10,575 nucleotides of DNA from NCBI GenBank assembly GCA_947174955.1, contig CAMWKX010000028.1, positions 1-10,575 on the forward strand, given 5' to 3'. This DNA comes from an uncultured Clostridia bacterium (GTDB taxonomy: Bacteria > Bacillota > Clostridia > Christensenellales > Borkfalkiaceae). Positions within the stretch are counted from its first letter, which is position 1, and each line of letters starts with the position of its first letter. Positions 7,693 to 10,575 of the stretch are shown in pieces. Under the pieces are notes generated by a model. The model was given only the letters and a program-made list of their open reading frames with translations, did no database searches and had not been told where the DNA came from. A program made the translations under genes and the position numbers.

Positions 7693-7696
7693 CCGA

Positions 7697-8635
7697 ATGA
7701 GAAGTTTTGATATTTACGTGGATTCGGCGGCAAATCTGCCCGACGACCTCATTAAAGAATACGATATTAAAGTAATTTCATACACCTGCTCGGTAGACGG
7801 CAGGGATATGGAATGCTACGAAGACGGCGTTCCGTTCGCCGAAACAGCCAAAAAGTTTTACGCCGCTATGCGCGACGGCGCGGAAACAAAGACTACCCTC
7901 GTCAATGCGGACAAGATTACCACCGCTATCACCCCCTCTTTGCAGGCGGGGCGCGACGTACTTTTAATTACCATAGCCGAGGGCATCAGCGGTACGTACA
8001 ATCAGGGTGTGTTCGCCGCAAAGGAGTTGAAAGAACATTTCCCCGACAGAAAAGTATTGGTTGCCCAGAGCGCGAATGCGTCGCTCGGCGAGGGACTCGT
8101 TGCGCTGTATGCGGCTAAGCACGCGGATTTGAGCGAGAGCATAGACGCGTGCTATCAGTGGGTTTTGGACAACCGCTTCAACATTCACGGCATTTGTACG
8201 GTGGACTCGTTAAAGTACCTCAAACGCGGCGGCAGAGTGTCTACGGCGCTTGCAATCGCGGGCACGATTTTAAATATCAAACCCGTTCTTCACGGCGACG
8301 AAAACAGCAAGCTCACCGTTTTCACAAACGAGCGAGGCAGAAAGAAGTCCATTGCAAAGCTTGTCGAGGAGTTTAAGGAAAACGTAATCGACCCCGAAAA
8401 CCAGACCATCGCCATTGCCCACGCCGACTGCGAGAACGAGGCGTTGGAGCTTGCCGCTAAGCTCAAAGATTTAGGGGCAAACGAGATTATTATGAACTAC
8501 TACGACCTCTGCACGGGCGCGCACGCAGGTCCCGGCACTATCGCGCTCTTCTTCTTCGGAAAGTCGAGATTGAAGACCGCCGAAAAGGAAACGGCAAACA
8601 GTAAGTCGACGGTAAAATCAAAGCAAAAAGCATAA
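7697..8635 (+). CDS. degV: DegV family fatty-acid-binding protein
   Basis: DegV/FakB proteins bind a single fatty acid and, where a FakA kinase exists, present it for phosphorylation into phospholipid synthesis. The 312-residue product has the expected blocks in order: IYVDSAANLPDDL at 6-18, ISGTY at 97-101, SANASLGEG at 125-133, DSLKYLKRGGRVS at 170-182, IKPVL at 194-198 and HAGPGTIALFFFG at 276-288. The conserved first block after the N-terminal strand, usually TSQPS-like, reads KTTLVNAD at 65-72. A basic tail of about 20 residues (292-312) extends past the family core. It is a single-gene transcription unit between its own promoter and a terminator. No FakA kinase gene lies in the window, so the lipid role is inferred from family. 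Confidence 0.93.
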   Translation: MRSFDIYVDSAANLPDDLIKEYDIKVISYTCSVDGRDMECYEDGVPFAETAKKFYAAMRDGAETKTTLVNADKITTAITPSLQAGRDVLLITIAEGISGTYNQGVFAAKELKEHFPDRKVLVAQSANASLGEGLVALYAAKHADLSESIDACYQWVLDNRFNIHGICTVDSLKYLKRGGRVSTALAIAGTILNIKPVLHGDENSKLTVFTNERGRKKSIAKLVEEFKENVIDPENQTIAIAHADCENEALELAAKLKDLGANEIIMNYYDLCTGAHAGPGTIALFFFGKSRLKTAEKETANSKSTVKSKQKA

Positions 8636-8643
8636 AAGTTATA

Positions 8644-8673
8644 AAGCCCTGCGGCGAAATCGCCGCAGGGCTT
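8644..8673. terminator. Bidirectional rho-independent terminator between degV and the HIT gene
   Basis: A perfect inverted repeat with arms 8644-8657 and 8660-8673 around a tight loop (GCGAAATCGC) lies 8 bases after the degV stop and is followed by eight T on the plus strand. On the minus strand it lies 13 bases after the HIT gene stop and is followed by TTTAT. It serves the two converging units and is strongest for degV. Confidence 0.92.
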
Positions 8674-8686
8674 TTTTTTGTTTGGT

Positions 8687-9028
8687 TTAAAAATCGGAGA
8701 GCTTTTCGCCGCCTAAGATATGAATATGCAGGTGGAACACCGTCTGTCCCGCGTCGTCGCCCTGATTGATAATAAGGCGGTAGCCGTTCGTGCAGCCGTT
8801 GTCAGCTGCAATCTTAGGAATTTTCGTCAGCATATGCGCCAGAATTTCCGCCTCGCTTTCCCCCGCTTCCGACAAAAGCTTGAAGTGCGTTTTGGGTACC
8901 GCCAAAAGGTGCACCTCAGCCTTGGGATCCAGATCCTTGAACACGCACATTTCCTCGTCGTCGTACACTTTCAGCGCGGGCACTTCCCCCGTGATTATTC
9001 TGCAGAAGATACATTTTCCGTCGAGCAT
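8687..9028 (-). CDS. HIT family protein (HinT-like nucleotide hydrolase)
   Basis: A 113-residue cytoplasmic protein of the histidine-triad family; HinT-branch members hydrolyse adenosine phosphoramidates and aminoacyl-adenylates. CIFC at 6-9 starts the protein and, with later histidines, probably binds zinc. The catalytic triad is HLHIH at 99-103, inside QTVFHLHIHILGG, the usual C-terminal signature. Length is normal for the family. The ATG at 9028 has GGAGGG 10 bases upstream. The first 34 bases overlap the end of the PrsW-type gene in another frame, so the two are almost certainly co-transcribed and perhaps coupled. The true substrate is unknown, as for most HIT proteins. Confidence 0.95.
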   Translation of the reverse strand: MLDGKCIFCRIITGEVPALKVYDDEEMCVFKDLDPKAEVHLLAVPKTHFKLLSEAGESEAEILAHMLTKIPKIAADNGCTNGYRLIINQGDDAGQTVFHLHIHILGGEKLSDF

Positions 9029-10575
9029 AGTTTTTTAACCCTCCAACTTTTTATTTCAAATGATATATAGCAGATGAGCGCCGCACCCGCAATGCCCGCA
9101 AACGTACAGAACAGCGACAGATATTTCCAGTCTGTCAGATCGCGTACGAACGCGGGGTTGTATATAATTACGTTCAGGTTGCCGTTCTGCTCGAAATACG
9201 AGCCGATAACCGTATCGTTCACACGGAAATAAGACGCGTAAAGCTTGCCTTCGTAATAAACTTCCTCTTTATTATAAGTAGCCGTTCCTCTTTCCGTAGT
9301 TACCGTCGCCCAGACCGTTTCGGGGAAGTAATAATACTGCTCGACGACCTTGTCGAAATTCTCGGTATAAATATAAATGTATATAACGCCGTCTTCGCCC
9401 GTTTCACTCTGTCTAACGCGCCCCGGTCCCGCGGATTCGGTCTTGGCGTCCTTATCGTACTGACGGTTATCCTTGGCGTCCTTGAACTCCATACCGTTCT
9501 GCATAAAGCTTACAAAGTTTTCCGCGTCCTTGAACCTTTCCGTGCCGTACGTTTCGCGGAAGGGTATCGAGCAATACATCACCCCGACAACCGCCATTAA
9601 AAACGCCGCGAGAGTCAACGTAAAGTGCCCGCAGTACCGCCAGTATTGCGGGTCCTTTTTATTGATCGCTTTGGTTGCCAGCTCTTCCTGCTCGGCCTGC
9701 CGCCACATCTCGCTTACCGCACCCTCGTTTTTGTACAGCTCGTCGGCGTGCACTACGTTTTCGTTGTACACCTTCTTTCTGCCGAAGTGTATAATGAGCA
9801 CGCACTCCACAAAAACGATACACGCGCAAGCCGCGTATATACACCCGAGCGCAAGTCTGTTGAGCGGCAAATCCCAACAAATGTGCAGTCCGCACGACAA
9901 AAGCGTAATAGCGTACACCGCGAGGTTTGCAAAGTGCCTTTTAAACCGGCAGAACGCCCAGCCGATTGCCGCCGTCCACAGCGTATGCGTGCACACCGCC
10001 GAAAGCCCGCGTGCAAGCGACAGTTCGATTACGGTGGTTAAGTTGACGAACGGCATTTCGTTGGCTTGCAGGAAAATGTAACCCATATCCTCGGCAATCG
10101 AAAAGCCGCAGCCTACCGCCGCACCCATAATAAACCCCGCGAGCGGCGAATGTCTGCGCGAGATTACGATTATCAGCGCGACTGCCGCAGCCTTGGAAAG
10201 CTCCTCGAAAAAGCCCGCGTACACGGCGTGCATCCAACTGTTCGACGGCTTGAAAATACTGAATAAAATCTGTGCGCATACGTCCGCGCCCGCGCCGCCT
10301 ATCAGCATTGCCAGAAGCACCGCCATAAACGACAAATCCCTTTTCGGGTACAGCTCGAACAGCAGAAGTAAAAACGTGAGGTTGAAGCAAACCGCGCCCA
10401 GAAGGGTTACCGTGGGCACGAACAACTCGTTTGAGGTGAAACGGATTATGAGCAGAAAGACGGCAAACAGCACGAACACGACCGTGAAAAGCCTTACGTA
10501 CGCCCACGGGTACTTTCTGTTCAGACCCCGATTGTTTCTGCTGTGCAAACCGCGCGTCAAAAGCTCGGAGTACTC
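8995..10575 (-). CDS. prsW: PrsW-family intramembrane metalloprotease with a C-terminal outer domain (5' end outside window)
   Basis: PrsW-type proteases cut membrane proteins such as the anti-sigma factor RsiW in Bacillus. The frame is open to the last base of the window, so the N-terminus is incomplete; an in-frame TTG at 10560 has no ribosome site and is a poor start. Counting from that TTG, the protease core has about eight membrane segments (22-42 to 234-257) and the family residues FFEELSK at 117-123, GFSIAED at 152-158, AR at 183-184, H192 in CTHTLW and H226 in HICWD. After a charged cytoplasmic stretch (258-310, possibly coiled) there is a helix at 314-333, a polar, Tyr-rich and probably beta-rich outer domain of about 145 residues, and a last helix at 480-502. 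Bacillus PrsW is only about 220 residues, so the C-terminal half is an addition. No anti-sigma factor gene is in view. Confidence 0.82.
   Translation of the reverse strand, partial: EYSELLTRGLHSRNNRGLNRKYPWAYVRLFTVVFVLFAVFLLIIRFTSNELFVPTVTLLGAVCFNLTFLLLLFELYPKRDLSFMAVLLAMLIGGAGADVCAQILFSIFKPSNSWMHAVYAGFFEELSKAAAVALIIVISRRHSPLAGFIMGAAVGCGFSIAEDMGYIFLQANEMPFVNLTTVIELSLARGLSAVCTHTLWTAAIGWAFCRFKRHFANLAVYAITLLSCGLHICWDLPLNRLALGCIYAACACIVFVECVLIIHFGRKKVYNENVVHADELYKNEGAVSEMWRQAEQEELATKAINKKDPQYWRYCGHFTLTLAAFLMAVVGVMYCSIPFRETYGTERFKDAENFVSFMQNGMEFKDAKDNRQYDKDAKTESAGPGRVRQSETGEDGVIYIYIYTENFDKVVEQYYYFPETVWATVTTERGTATYNKEEVYYEGKLYASYFRVNDTVIGSYFEQNGNLNVIIYNPAFVRDLTDWKYLSLFCTFAGIAGAALICYISFEIKSWRVKKLCSTENVSSAE
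9039..9044 (-). promoter_or_regulatory. Ribosome binding site of the HIT gene inside the prsW coding end
   Basis: GGAGGG on the minus strand, 10 bases before ATG 9028, within the codons for the last residues of the PrsW-type protein. Confidence 0.75.

Noticed and set aside
7664..7696. TTG at 7664 as an earlier start for degV
   Set aside because: No ribosome site, overlaps the predicted transcription start, and GGAGGA sits right before the ATG at 7697.
9473..10081. A 202-codon plus-strand open frame opposite the PrsW-type gene
   Set aside because: Opposite a clear membrane protease with conserved motifs; the product has no domain signs and no ribosome site.
1..10575. A new defence, mobile or CRISPR-like system
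   Set aside because: I saw no integrase, transposase, nuclease, toxin, repeat array or abrupt base-composition change; every gene falls in a known family.

Overview
The window is about 10.6 kb of ordinary, densely packed bacterial chromosome with eight protein genes, all assignable to a family, and no RNA gene, mobile element or CRISPR array. It suggests a low-to-medium GC Bacillota (Clostridia-like, probably gut-associated) organism. The reasons are the long clostridial form of glutamyl-tRNA synthetase with an N-terminal extension, the DegV protein, the PrsW-type membrane protease, the ABC-ATPase/FtsX-permease fusion, an XRE regulator with a four-helix membrane tail, and GGAGG-type ribosome sites. 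This assignment is an inference from gene content only.

Layout. Bases 1-636 (minus) hold the N-terminal 212 codons of an ApbE-type flavin transferase lipoprotein, cut by the window edge. A terminator hairpin (674-706) separates it from a minus-strand run transcribed from about 7487 down to 721: an XRE-type membrane-anchored regulator (6837-7481), a ThrE-type threonine/serine exporter (5430-6821), gltX (3785-5428) and a 1001-residue MacB-like ABC transporter (721-3726). Gaps are 15, 1 and 58 bases with no visible terminator, so this looks like one operon. Upstream of it is a divergent 215-base control region (7482-7696) with a promoter for each direction and a cluster of GTAGAG half-sites. degV (7697-8635) runs rightwards and converges on a shared terminator (8644-8673). 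From the right edge, a PrsW-family intramembrane protease (8995-10575, 5' end outside the window) overlaps a small HIT-family hydrolase (8687-9028), both minus.

How they may work together. Seven of the eight genes are on the minus strand, and six of the eight products are membrane or exported proteins. The operon order regulator - exporter - tRNA synthetase - ABC transporter suggests an envelope or amino-acid export response, but nothing in the sequence proves a shared pathway. The least ordinary features are regulatory. Two minus-strand genes (apbE and xre) share the layout TTGCAA - 17 bases - TATAAT/TATACT - 6 bases - ATG, which predicts nearly leaderless mRNAs, while degV, gltX, macB and the HIT gene have visible ribosome sites. 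A phased operator-like array lies between xre and degV. I do not see a convincing new multi-gene system here.
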